Below, in pieces: positions 9,414 through 18,366 of a stretch of DNA of 43,249 bases (position 1 is the first letter of the stretch; each line of letters opens with the position of its first letter). Under the pieces are notes generated by a model. It ran no database searches, was not told the origin of the DNA, and saw nothing but the letters and a program-made list of their open reading frames with translations. The stretch lies in NCBI GenBank assembly GCA_012521465.1, contig JAAYMI010000025.1:1-43249 (forward strand), given 5' to 3'. The DNA comes from Bacillota bacterium. Lineage in GTDB: Bacteria > Bacillota > Limnochordia > Darwinibacteriales > Darwinibacteriaceae. Made by a program: the position numbers and the translations under genes.

Positions 9414-10346
9414 ATGGCAGTTCTCACACGGGAAAGACGCCTTGTCCTGCGGCACAGAATGGGCAGCTTCCTGTTTGCCGTATTCCGCACGGTGCTTATT
9501 CTCGGGATCGCCTACATTATTCTCTTTCCGGTTCTGAGCAAGCTTTCGTCGTCGTTTATGTCCAAGCGCGACCTGATTGACCAAACGGTGCGGTATGTTC
9601 CCAAGCATCCCACCTGGGATAACTACCGCTTCGCGATGGAAGTGATGAACTTCTGGCGGGTGTTCACCAACTCGCTGCTTCTCTCCGTGGTAGTGGCCAC
9701 GCTGCAGCTAGTCTCCAGCACACTTGTAGGCTATGGGCTCGCCCGGTTTGAGTTCAGAGGCAGAAACCTGATTCTTGCAGCGGCCATCTTCACGCTGGTG
9801 GTGCCTCCCCAGATGATGATGGTTCCCCTGTACCTAAACTGGCGGTTCTTCAACATCTACGGTCTTCTGCCGGGGCAGGGTCTGAATCTCCTCAACAGTC
9901 CCTGGCCATTCATCCTGACTGCGATCACCGGTACGGGGCTCCGGAATGGGCTGTTTATCCTGGTGATGCGGCAGTTTTTCACCGGTATTCCGCGGAGCTT
10001 AGAAGAAGCGGCCTACGTGGACGGAGCCGGACCGCTGCGGACCTTTATCCAGGTCATGCTGCCCAGTGCCGTACCTTCCATGGTGGTTGTATTCTTGTTC
10101 GGCTTTGTCTGGCAGTGGAATGACTCGTTCCTCACCACCTTGTATCTGGACCACAACTTCCTGCCGGTGGCCTTATCCAACATCACTACCAGATTGGCGC
10201 AGTATTTTGAGATGACCGATCCGCAGTACTTCTCCTTTATGGTGAATGCCGGCAGCATGCTTATGATCGCGCCGCTCCTGATCATGTACACCGTGCTGCA
10301 GCGCTACTTCGTGGAGAGTATCGAGCGCACAGGCCTCGTAGGCTAG
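9414..10346 (+). CDS. Sugar ABC transporter permease (MalG/UgpE type)
   Basis: TM-rich; LEEAAYVDGAGPLRTFIQVMLPSAVPS motif; paired with preceding permease. Confidence 0.93.
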   Translation: MAVLTRERRLVLRHRMGSFLFAVFRTVLILGIAYIILFPVLSKLSSSFMSKRDLIDQTVRYVPKHPTWDNYRFAMEVMNFWRVFTNSLLLSVVVATLQLVSSTLVGYGLARFEFRGRNLILAAAIFTLVVPPQMMMVPLYLNWRFFNIYGLLPGQGLNLLNSPWPFILTAITGTGLRNGLFILVMRQFFTGIPRSLEEAAYVDGAGPLRTFIQVMLPSAVPSMVVVFLFGFVWQWNDSFLTTLYLDHNFLPVALSNITTRLAQYFEMTDPQYFSFMVNAGSMLMIAPLLIMYTVLQRYFVESIERTGLVG

Positions 10347-10564
10347 TTGTGTAACTCTTGCTAAATAAGTTAGGTCTAATGAAGGAAAATCAAGGTCTTG
10401 TGTCGAAACACAGTATGGCAAAGTTGTACGGAGTAATCACCATACCTCAGAGGCCAAATGGTACGGAAGTGGAGGTGAGAGTGGGACGTAGGCGCATGGA
10501 ATGCTGTGTGTTGGTGTTTGGGATTCAAGTTGCGTGCAAGAATAGTCAAAAGGAGGCCTTTCGA

Positions 10565-11836
10565 GTGAAGAAGTTTCACGTGTTAACCCTCTTCCTTATA
10601 GTCGGTTTGTTGTTTAGTACTGCTGCCAGCGCGCAGAATATCGACTTTGGCGGCAGGACAATTACCTTCGTCGGCAGCGTGGACAAAATTGAGCAGCAGC
10701 GCAACAGTGGTCTGGTAGCGCAGGCGGAAGAGCTGTTCAACTGCAAGCTTGAGGTGCTCACTGTTCCTGCCACGGAGTCGGTGGAACTCATGGTAACACG
10801 CTTAATCAGCGGCGACTCAGAATGGGATGTATGGGCCATCGACAACGGCGACTCCTTCTATCCATTGATCGCTTCCGACGCTCTGCTGCCTCTCAATGAC
10901 ATCTTGGGCGATGAATACTATGAGCTGCCCCGCAGATATGCGAAACCGGCGGTTGATGCCTTCTCCATCGGCGACAACATCTATGTGGTAGGCAGCTTTG
11001 AGATCCTGCCCAACGGTGCCACTACCTGGCTCGTGTTCAACAAGGACATGATCGATGCTGAAGGACTGCCCAGCCCCTATGACCTGTACTTTGACGGCGA
11101 GTGGAACTGGGAGAACTTCCACGAGATGGCTGTAGCCGCTACGAGAGACTTTGACGGCGACGGCGAACCGGATCAATGGGGTATCCAAGGGCTCTATACC
11201 TGGGCCTACCTCGTCGCCAGCAACGGCGTAAACTTCTTTGTGCCCAACGAAGAGGGCAGACTGATCTACAATTGGAACCACCCAGCAGTGCTGGAGGCCA
11301 TGGCCTTTGGTAGGCAGCTGGCATCCATCGACAAGGTCAACACGACTGGTGGCTTCACAGAAGGACAGACCCTGTTTGCTTTCCAAGCCACCTGGCAGCT
11401 GGATGGCCTTCTAAACGCCGATGTGAACTGGGGTCTGATGCCCTTCCCAAAGGGACCATCCGCTGAGTATCACTCAATGTACACCGGTTTCATCGGCGGC
11501 CTCGGCCTGCCCATGAACTCTGCTGCGCCGAAGGAAATCGCTGTTCTGCTCGACTTCCTGTTTGCTCCTTCCAGCTGGGAGACCTATGCGGAAGATCGCT
11601 ATGAAGAACTGGTGAACACCTACTGCCCAGATATTCAGTCGGCCCGGATCTTCACTGAGTTCCTGCCGCTCTACGGTGCACAAGGCGAGATCTTGAACTA
11701 CCCGCTCACTGCTGACGAAGTCTGGGAGGCTTACTCTTCTGCAATGCAGGGAGAAAGGACTCCAGCTGAAGCCATGAACGCGGTGGCGCAGGTCGGCCAA
11801 GCCTATGTTGACGATATGACCGGCTGGACCGAGTAA
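10565..11836 (+). CDS. Extracellular sugar-binding protein of ABC transporter
   Basis: ORF track starts at 10358, but GTG at 10565 is preceded by AGGAGG and opens a signal peptide (MKKFHVLTLFLIVGLLFSTAASAQ). SBP fold cues: WDVWAIDNGDSFYPLIASDALLPLND, TTWLVFNKDMIDAEGL. Confidence 0.87.
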   Translation: MKKFHVLTLFLIVGLLFSTAASAQNIDFGGRTITFVGSVDKIEQQRNSGLVAQAEELFNCKLEVLTVPATESVELMVTRLISGDSEWDVWAIDNGDSFYPLIASDALLPLNDILGDEYYELPRRYAKPAVDAFSIGDNIYVVGSFEILPNGATTWLVFNKDMIDAEGLPSPYDLYFDGEWNWENFHEMAVAATRDFDGDGEPDQWGIQGLYTWAYLVASNGVNFFVPNEEGRLIYNWNHPAVLEAMAFGRQLASIDKVNTTGGFTEGQTLFAFQATWQLDGLLNADVNWGLMPFPKGPSAEYHSMYTGFIGGLGLPMNSAAPKEIAVLLDFLFAPSSWETYAEDRYEELVNTYCPDIQSARIFTEFLPLYGAQGEILNYPLTADEVWEAYSSAMQGERTPAEAMNAVAQVGQAYVDDMTGWTE

Positions 11837-11860
11837 GTCAAAGGCTTTAGGAATATCCAC

Positions 11861-11885
11861 ACTGGCCCCTCGATGAGGGGCCAGT
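11861..11885 (+). terminator. Perfect 11-bp hairpin, no U tract; attenuator or mRNA-stabilising element
   Basis: ACTGGCCCCTC-GAT-GAGGGGCCAGT between SBP gene and GH3 gene. Confidence 0.7.
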
Positions 11886-11917
11886 AAGCATATGGACTAC
11901 TTTAGGAGGAATGGTCG

Positions 11918-14566
11918 GTGGAAAACACTCCGCGCTATAAGGACCCCAGCCTGCCGGTGGAAGAACGGATTGCTGACCTGCTCAGCCGCATGACTCTTCC
12001 CGAAAAAGTTCGGCAGATGGATATGTATCTCGGACGAAACTTCCTCAAGCAGCCTCTGACAACACCGGGGCTTGTCACAGATGCCGATGAAATCGACTGG
12101 AACGTTGTGGAAGAGGTGATTGGTGATCGAGGCCTCGGCTCTATCCACGATCTCTACGGTACCCCCAGGATCAATAATCAGCTCCAGCGCTATGCCGTAG
12201 AGCGCACCCGCTTAGGCATTCCCATCTTGTTCAGCGAAGAAGGCCTCCACGGTTATGCCAGGCCGGGCTGTACGATCTTCCCCCAGAGCATTGCCCTTGC
12301 CTCCACCTGGAACCCGGCGATCGTGGAAGAAGTTGGGCAGGCACTGGCAGCCGAGACGCGGGTTTTCAGTGTGCATGAGATCTTCGGCCCCGTCTTAGAC
12401 CTGGCCCGAGATCCCCGGTGGGGGAGGATGGAGGAAACCTACGGGGAAGATACGTACCTTGCCAGCCGCATGGCAGCAGCTATGGTCCAGGGCATGCAGG
12501 GTGGGAATCTCAGCTTAGAGACGAGCATCGCTGCAGAGCCCAAGCACTTTGCAGGCTACGGCATTCCCACTGGCGGTCTGAACTGTGCCCCCGCGCTTAT
12601 CGGCAAGCGAGATCTTTACACCAACCACCTGCCTATCTTTGAGGCCGCGATCAGGGAAGGAGGAGCAGTCAATGTGATGTGCTCGTATAACTCCATTGAC
12701 GGCATACCAACCTCCGGCGATTACGAGCTGCTTACAGAGGTACTGAGGCATAAGTGGAAGATGAAGGGCTTTGTCCGGGCTGACCTCGGTGCGCTGGGCA
12801 ATCTCTACCACTGGCATCGGGTGGCGCCGAGCCGTGAGGAGGCCATTAAGCAGTCGATCGAGGCCGGCCTCGACATGCAGTACTATGATTACCCCCATGA
12901 CTTCTTCCAAACCGCACTGATAGATATGGTGGAAAGGGGGATCATGTCCGAAGCCACCATCGACCAGGCCGTGAGCCGGATTCTCAGGGTGAAGTTCCTG
13001 CTGGGGCTGTTTGACCGCCCGTATGTGGAGGATGAACGTAAGTGGAAGCAAGTAGTGCGGAGCCCGAAGCACCAAGAAATTGCCTTGGAGGCCGCCCGGC
13101 AGGCAATTGTGCTGCTCAAGAATGATGGGGGATTGTTGCCGCTGGCAAGAGACATCTCCTCCATAGCAGTGATTGGACCCAGTGCCGACACTCCCCGCCT
13201 CGGCAGCTATTCATCAAGCCCCTACGGCTTTACGCCCGTGACCGTTCTGGAAGGTATCCGCCGCCTTGCCTCGAAGGACACTGTGATCCGCCACGTGCGA
13301 GGCGTGGACATTTCGCCGGCGGAGCTCAAACCTATCCCCACCGACTGGCTGAAGACTCCCACTGGGGAGCCGGGGCTGTTGGGCCACTATTTCGCTAACC
13401 CCGAGTTTGCCGGCGAACCTTTAGTGCGCACGGACAGCCAGATCGACTTTAACTGGATTGCCACCAAGCCCTTCCAAGAACTTGGCAGCACCCACTTCAC
13501 GGTGCGGTGGATGGGCAAACTCGTGCCGCCCCGGAGTTTTACAGTACTTCTGGGGATCAGCACCTATGACAGCATGCGGGTGTGGGTCGATGGCGACCTG
13601 GTTATCGATGGGTGGAGTGCGGCCAGACGCGGCGGCGCCACAGTGGAGTTTGCTTTCGCCGAGGGAAAGGAATACGATCTGCGGGTTGAGTATCTGAAGG
13701 ATGGCGGCGGTGCCCGGGTACTCCTCGGGTGGAACCAGCCCGTTGATGAAATTGCAGATGCGGTGGTGGCCGCGGGCCAGTCTGAGGTGGCTGTGGTCTG
13801 CTTGGGCGACTCCCATGAAACGTGCGGAGAAGGGCTGGATCGCGTGGATCTAAACCTGCCTGGAAGACAGCTGGATCTCCTGCAGGCTGTGTACGCGACA
13901 GGCACGCCGGTAGTTTTGGTGCTGCAGAACGGCCGGGCTCTGACGCTCAATTGGGAGGCGGAGCACATTCCCGCGATCATTGAAGCGTGGTACGTGGGCG
14001 AGCAGGGAGGACTTGCCATCGCTGAAGCCATTTTCGGCACGTTTAGCCCCGGCGGGCGCCTGCCGGTATCTTTCCCCAAAGCCGTAGGCCAGCTGCCGGT
14101 ATACTACAACCGCCAGCCCGGCGGGCGGACAACGTATGTGGAAATGGACTGGGAACCGCTCTTTCCCTTCGGATTCGGCCTGAGCTACACGGAGTTCCGC
14201 TACAGTAATCTGCGTGTTTCCCCGACGAAGGTGGGGAGCAGCTACCCTGTGACTGTGCATGTAGACGTGACTAACATCGGAAGCCGCACGGGCGATGAGG
14301 TGGTGCAACTTTACATCAGGGATCTGTGGAGCTCGGTGGTGCGGCCCCACAAAGAGCTGAAGCGCTTCCAGCGTGTGACGATAAACCCAGGTGAGACTAA
14401 GACCGTCACCTTTGAGCTCTATGCCGATGATTTCAAACTGTTCAACAGGGAGTACCAATGGGTGGTGGAACCAGGCGCATTTGATATCATGGTCGGGCCC
14501 CATGCCAATGCCCTCGAATTGCGAGCTAGGATTGAGATAACGGAAGGGGTTGCGTTTGATGGCTGA
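11918..14566 (+). CDS. Glycoside hydrolase family 3 (beta-glucosidase/beta-xylosidase-like) with PA14-like insert
   Basis: GH3 motifs: FSEEGLHGYARPGCTIFPQSIALASTWNP, DLARDPRWGRMEETYGEDTYLAS, PKHFAGYG, FVRADLGALGN; PA14-like insert (GLLGHYFANPEFAGEPLVRTD...SMRVWVDGDLVIDGW...LLGWNQP); C-terminal FnIII-like. RBS TAGGAGG upstream of GTG start. No signal peptide. Confidence 0.93.
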   Translation: MENTPRYKDPSLPVEERIADLLSRMTLPEKVRQMDMYLGRNFLKQPLTTPGLVTDADEIDWNVVEEVIGDRGLGSIHDLYGTPRINNQLQRYAVERTRLGIPILFSEEGLHGYARPGCTIFPQSIALASTWNPAIVEEVGQALAAETRVFSVHEIFGPVLDLARDPRWGRMEETYGEDTYLASRMAAAMVQGMQGGNLSLETSIAAEPKHFAGYGIPTGGLNCAPALIGKRDLYTNHLPIFEAAIREGGAVNVMCSYNSIDGIPTSGDYELLTEVLRHKWKMKGFVRADLGALGNLYHWHRVAPSREEAIKQSIEAGLDMQYYDYPHDFFQTALIDMVERGIMSEATIDQAVSRILRVKFLLGLFDRPYVEDERKWKQVVRSPKHQEIALEAARQAIVLLKNDGGLLPLARDISSIAVIGPSADTPRLGSYSSSPYGFTPVTVLEGIRRLASKDTVIRHVRGVDISPAELKPIPTDWLKTPTGEPGLLGHYFANPEFAGEPLVRTDSQIDFNWIATKPFQELGSTHFTVRWMGKLVPPRSFTVLLGISTYDSMRVWVDGDLVIDGWSAARRGGATVEFAFAEGKEYDLRVEYLKDGGGARVLLGWNQPVDEIADAVVAAGQSEVAVVCLGDSHETCGEGLDRVDLNLPGRQLDLLQAVYATGTPVVLVLQNGRALTLNWEAEHIPAIIEAWYVGEQGGLAIAEAIFGTFSPGGRLPVSFPKAVGQLPVYYNRQPGGRTTYVEMDWEPLFPFGFGLSYTEFRYSNLRVSPTKVGSSYPVTVHVDVTNIGSRTGDEVVQLYIRDLWSSVVRPHKELKRFQRVTINPGETKTVTFELYADDFKLFNREYQWVVEPGAFDIMVGPHANALELRARIEITEGVAFDG

Positions 14567-15926
14567 TGAGCACCAAACCGTGGGGCAGGGAGTACATAAT
14601 TACAGTCAAGAGGAGCGCTACGTGCGCCCAGACGACCCGCTGCTGTTGGATCGTCTGGAGTGGTTTCAGGACCAGAAACTGGGCCTTATGATCCACTGGG
14701 GACCCTACTCCCAGCTGGGATTGGTGGAATCCTGGGCGCTGAGTGATGCAGATGCGGAGTGGTCGCGGGTGGGCTACGACTGGGAGCCAGACCCCCAGGA
14801 GTTCAAACGGCAGTACTTCGGGCTGAACAAGACCTTTAATCCCCTGCGCTTCCAGCCTGATGTGTGGGCGGATCTCGCGGCTGGGGCTGGCTTCAGGTAT
14901 CTGATCTTCACCACCAAGCACCACGACGGATTCTGTATGTGGAATACCAAGCAGACAGACTACAAGATCACCGGCGCGGACTGCCCGTTTCACACGCACA
15001 AGTATGCAGACATCACCCGGCACGTGTTCAGTACGTTTCGGGAGCGGGGCCTTGCCATCGCGGCCTATTTCTCCAAGGCGGACTGGCACACGCCATATTA
15101 TTGGGCCCCCGGAATGGAAAGGTCTAACCCCACCTGGCGGGGACCATCATACCGACCCGCAGACTATCCATGGCTGTGGGAGAAGTTTGTGGATTTCACC
15201 CACAAGCAGATTATGGAGCTGGTCACGGAATACGGCCGGATCGATATTCTCTGGCTGGATGCGGGGTGGGTGTGCCCTCAGGCGGGGCAGGACATCCGGC
15301 TGGGAGAGGTAGTGGAAAAGGCCCGCCAGCACCAACCCTGGCTGTTGGTCGTGGACCGCACGGTGGGCGGCCCGTATGAAAACTACGTCACCCCCGAACA
15401 GACCATCCCCAAGCGGCCCTTGTTGATCCCCTGGGAAAGCTGCATTACCATGGGTACTTCTTTCTCTTTTGCCTACGAGGACAGGTACAAGTCCCTGCGG
15501 GAGTTGGTCGCCATATTGGTGGAAGTAGTGGCTAAGGGCGGCAACCTCGCTCTCAACGTCGGCCCGCAGCCCGATGGGCGCTTCCCCAATGGCGCGGTCC
15601 GCTGCATGCAGGAGCTGGGAGGGTGGCTGCAGACGTACGGTGAAGCCATCTACGGCACCCGGCCGGTGGAGCCGTACTTTACCGGAGAGTGGGGATTCAC
15701 TAAGAAAGGGCGTGTGGTGTATGCTATTCAGCTTCCTGCGGAGCATACCTGCTGCGATGACACAGAGCTCCTTATTCCTTTTAGAGGAAAAGTGGAGCGG
15801 GTGGATCGGGTTGCTGGAGAGGAAAACCTTGAGTTCACCCAGAGCGATGCGGGGATTCACGTCAGCATAACGGGGGAAGAAGGGAATCCAGTCGCGCGGG
15901 TCTTCCGCCTGCAGGGATCACTGTGA
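14559..15926 (+). CDS. Alpha-L-fucosidase, GH29
   Basis: GH29 motifs: KLGLMIHWGPYSQLGLVESWALSD, FRYLIFTTKHHDGFCMWNTKQTDYKIT, GRIDILWLDAGW, KGGNLALNVGPQPDGRFP. ATG at 14559 chosen over TTG at 14550. Confidence 0.93.
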   Translation: MADEHQTVGQGVHNYSQEERYVRPDDPLLLDRLEWFQDQKLGLMIHWGPYSQLGLVESWALSDADAEWSRVGYDWEPDPQEFKRQYFGLNKTFNPLRFQPDVWADLAAGAGFRYLIFTTKHHDGFCMWNTKQTDYKITGADCPFHTHKYADITRHVFSTFRERGLAIAAYFSKADWHTPYYWAPGMERSNPTWRGPSYRPADYPWLWEKFVDFTHKQIMELVTEYGRIDILWLDAGWVCPQAGQDIRLGEVVEKARQHQPWLLVVDRTVGGPYENYVTPEQTIPKRPLLIPWESCITMGTSFSFAYEDRYKSLRELVAILVEVVAKGGNLALNVGPQPDGRFPNGAVRCMQELGGWLQTYGEAIYGTRPVEPYFTGEWGFTKKGRVVYAIQLPAEHTCCDDTELLIPFRGKVERVDRVAGEENLEFTQSDAGIHVSITGEEGNPVARVFRLQGSL

Positions 15927-17338
15927 TGGACATTAAGCACATCGCCGATATTCGCCCGTCCAAGCGGCAGCTGAAGTGGCAGCAGCTGGAGTTCTATGGA
16001 TTTATCCATTTCGGGATCAACACATTTGCCGATAGAGAATGGGGCCTGGGCACAGAGAGCCCGAGTCTGTTTAACCCCACTGAACTCGATGCGGTGCAGT
16101 GGGTGCGAGCGTTTGCTTCTGCGGGCATGCGGGGACTGATCCTCACGTGCAAGCACCACGATGGCTTCTGCCTGTGGCCAACCAAGTACACAGATTACAG
16201 TGTCAAACGCAGCCCCTGGCGGGGCGGCAGAGGAGATCTGGTGCGAGAAGTGGCGGATGCCTGCCAGCAGTACGGCCTAAAGTTCGGCATCTATCTATCG
16301 CCCTGGGACCGGCATGAGCCGACTTACGGCGATTCTGAGCGCTACAACCAATTTTACCTCAACCAGCTGGAAGAACTTCTCACAGGTTACGGGGAGATCT
16401 TCAGCGTGTGGCTGGACGGGGCATGTGGGGAGGGGCCCAACGGTAAGCGGCAGGTGTACAGTTGGGATGCCTATTACCGCCTCATCCGCCGCCTCCAGCC
16501 TGATGCGGTGATTTCTGTCTGCGGTCCCGACGTGCGCTGGTGCGGGAATGAAGCAGGTAAGGTCCGCCCGGAAGAGTGGAGCGTAGTCCCTGCTGCTCTG
16601 CAGCGCGCGGAGCGGGTGCAGGAGAAATCCCAGAAAGTAGATGACGGCCGCTTCGGCCGGGAGATAAGCTCTCAAGACCTCGACCTGGGCAGCAGGAAGG
16701 CCATTGCCGGGATCAGGGACCTCGTGTGGTATCCTGCGGAAGTGAACACCTCCATCCGCCCAGGGTGGTTTTACCATTCCTCCGAAGACGGCAAAGTGCG
16801 CTCCCTGTGCGAGCTCTTGGAGATCTACTTCGGAGCGGTGGGAGGCAACGCTGTCCTGCTTCTCAATGTCCCCCCTGACAAGCGGGGCCTGATCCACGAA
16901 AACGATGCTGCCCGCCTGCAGGAGCTGGGAGATTACCTCCGCCGCCTGTTTAGGGATAACCTGGCTGCAAGAGCTCGGTTCACATACTCCACCACCGCCC
17001 CAGGCTGGGAAGGCCGACCGTACTGGCGTGCCCCTGATGGCGTGGAGCAGGCGGAGATTGAGGTAGACCTAGGAGCAGCCAAGACCTTCGATACGGTGGT
17101 GTTGGGGGAAGCCATTGAGCTGGGGCAGAGGATCGAAGCCTTCAGCCTGAGCATCCTCCAGGATGAAGAGTGGCAGGAGGTCTACTCTGGCACTGTAGTG
17201 GGGTATAAGAAAATCGGGCGGTTTGAACCCGCTACCGCTCGATATGTGCGCCTATCCATAAAGGAATCCCGCTATTTTCCTACCCTGAAGACGTTTGAGC
17301 TCTATCTCAGACCGAGACTGCCGGATTCCGTTCGATAA
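15923..17338 (+). CDS. Alpha-L-fucosidase, GH29, with C-terminal F5/8 type C (discoidin)-like domain
   Basis: LEFYGFIHFGINTFADREWGLG, LILTCKHHDGFCLWPTKYTDYSVKRSPW, EIFSVWLDGACGEG, AVLLLNVPPDKRGLI; C-terminal EIEVDLGAAKTFDTVVLGEAIELGQRIEAFSL discoidin-like. GTG 15923 or ATG 15926 start. Confidence 0.9.
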   Translation: MMDIKHIADIRPSKRQLKWQQLEFYGFIHFGINTFADREWGLGTESPSLFNPTELDAVQWVRAFASAGMRGLILTCKHHDGFCLWPTKYTDYSVKRSPWRGGRGDLVREVADACQQYGLKFGIYLSPWDRHEPTYGDSERYNQFYLNQLEELLTGYGEIFSVWLDGACGEGPNGKRQVYSWDAYYRLIRRLQPDAVISVCGPDVRWCGNEAGKVRPEEWSVVPAALQRAERVQEKSQKVDDGRFGREISSQDLDLGSRKAIAGIRDLVWYPAEVNTSIRPGWFYHSSEDGKVRSLCELLEIYFGAVGGNAVLLLNVPPDKRGLIHENDAARLQELGDYLRRLFRDNLAARARFTYSTTAPGWEGRPYWRAPDGVEQAEIEVDLGAAKTFDTVVLGEAIELGQRIEAFSLSILQDEEWQEVYSGTVVGYKKIGRFEPATARYVRLSIKESRYFPTLKTFELYLRPRLPDSVR

Positions 17339-18344
17339 TCACTTCGGCCACCTCCCAGACCTGTGGGAGGATGGCCTTTACTTTTGCTTGGGCCGCAGCG
17401 ATATCCGCGGTTGTGTGAATGCCCAACACGTGGAGAAAGTCCCATAAGGACTGGTCTGCTCGGTCGAGCTCTGCGGCTGTGCCCCCGTAAGCGAGGATCT
17501 TGTGGCAGCGGCACAGGGTGGCAAGCATCCAAAAGACAGCCTCCCTGTGGAGACCAGCAGCGATCAGCTCCCTGCTGCCGTCGATGGCGATGTGCCGAGC
17601 TGCATCAGAAATATCACTGGCAAAGAAGAATGGTGGATCTGGCACCTCTTTGGCGAGATCGAAGATTTCTGCCAATACGTTTAGGCGGCATTCCACCTCC
17701 TGGGGTGTGAGATGAGTGCACCCCACAAGATCGAGGAGTCTAGGGTAGAAGCCGTCGCACCCATAGTCCGAAAGGAGTTTCTTTGCCGCAGCAAAGCGCT
17801 TGCGGACAGTAGGGTTCCGCAGTCCGGCCACCAAGAGGACGTGGGTTGTGATGCCCGCAGGAAACAGCCAGGCATTGACTTGGTCAGGCAGGGCTGCTCC
17901 TGCAGCGCTCCCTAATCCCCGGACGATTTTATCCACAGCATGCTGGCAGCGCCGGCGCACCCATTCCCGCTTCGCGAAATTCTCAGCAACAACCCGGTGG
18001 ATTTCCTCCAGCTTGCCATTGGGGTCAAAGATGATGCTCGGCCAGCGGAAGCTTCCCGCGAGATGATACTGTCCCAACACCTTCTCCGGCGAGCTGATTT
18101 CATCCCACGCTACATAGGTGACCTCAAAGAGCAGGTCGTGGTAGAGAAATTTCCCCAGCTTAGCCGGGGTTTCACTGCCGTGCAGGACGATACAGATATC
18201 CACGTCTGAATTGGCGGGATAAGCGGCGCTGTCGGAAAGCTCCGTGACAGATCCGTGGAAAAAGGCACCCCCGAAATCATGCATCCCTACAGCCTCTTTT
18301 TCTACCCACTCTTTTGCAAGCGCTTTCACATCTGCTACTAGCAT
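17307..18344 (-). CDS. Nucleotidyltransferase domain protein
   Basis: GS..(S)DxD nucleotidyltransferase signature FFHGSVTELSDSAAYPANSDVDICIVL near the N-terminus; helical C-terminal domain. Confidence 0.68.
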   Translation of the reverse strand: MLVADVKALAKEWVEKEAVGMHDFGGAFFHGSVTELSDSAAYPANSDVDICIVLHGSETPAKLGKFLYHDLLFEVTYVAWDEISSPEKVLGQYHLAGSFRWPSIIFDPNGKLEEIHRVVAENFAKREWVRRRCQHAVDKIVRGLGSAAGAALPDQVNAWLFPAGITTHVLLVAGLRNPTVRKRFAAAKKLLSDYGCDGFYPRLLDLVGCTHLTPQEVECRLNVLAEIFDLAKEVPDPPFFFASDISDAARHIAIDGSRELIAAGLHREAVFWMLATLCRCHKILAYGGTAAELDRADQSLWDFLHVLGIHTTADIAAAQAKVKAILPQVWEVAEVIIERNPAVSV

Positions 18345-18366
18345 CGGACTGCAGACACCAGCCTTT

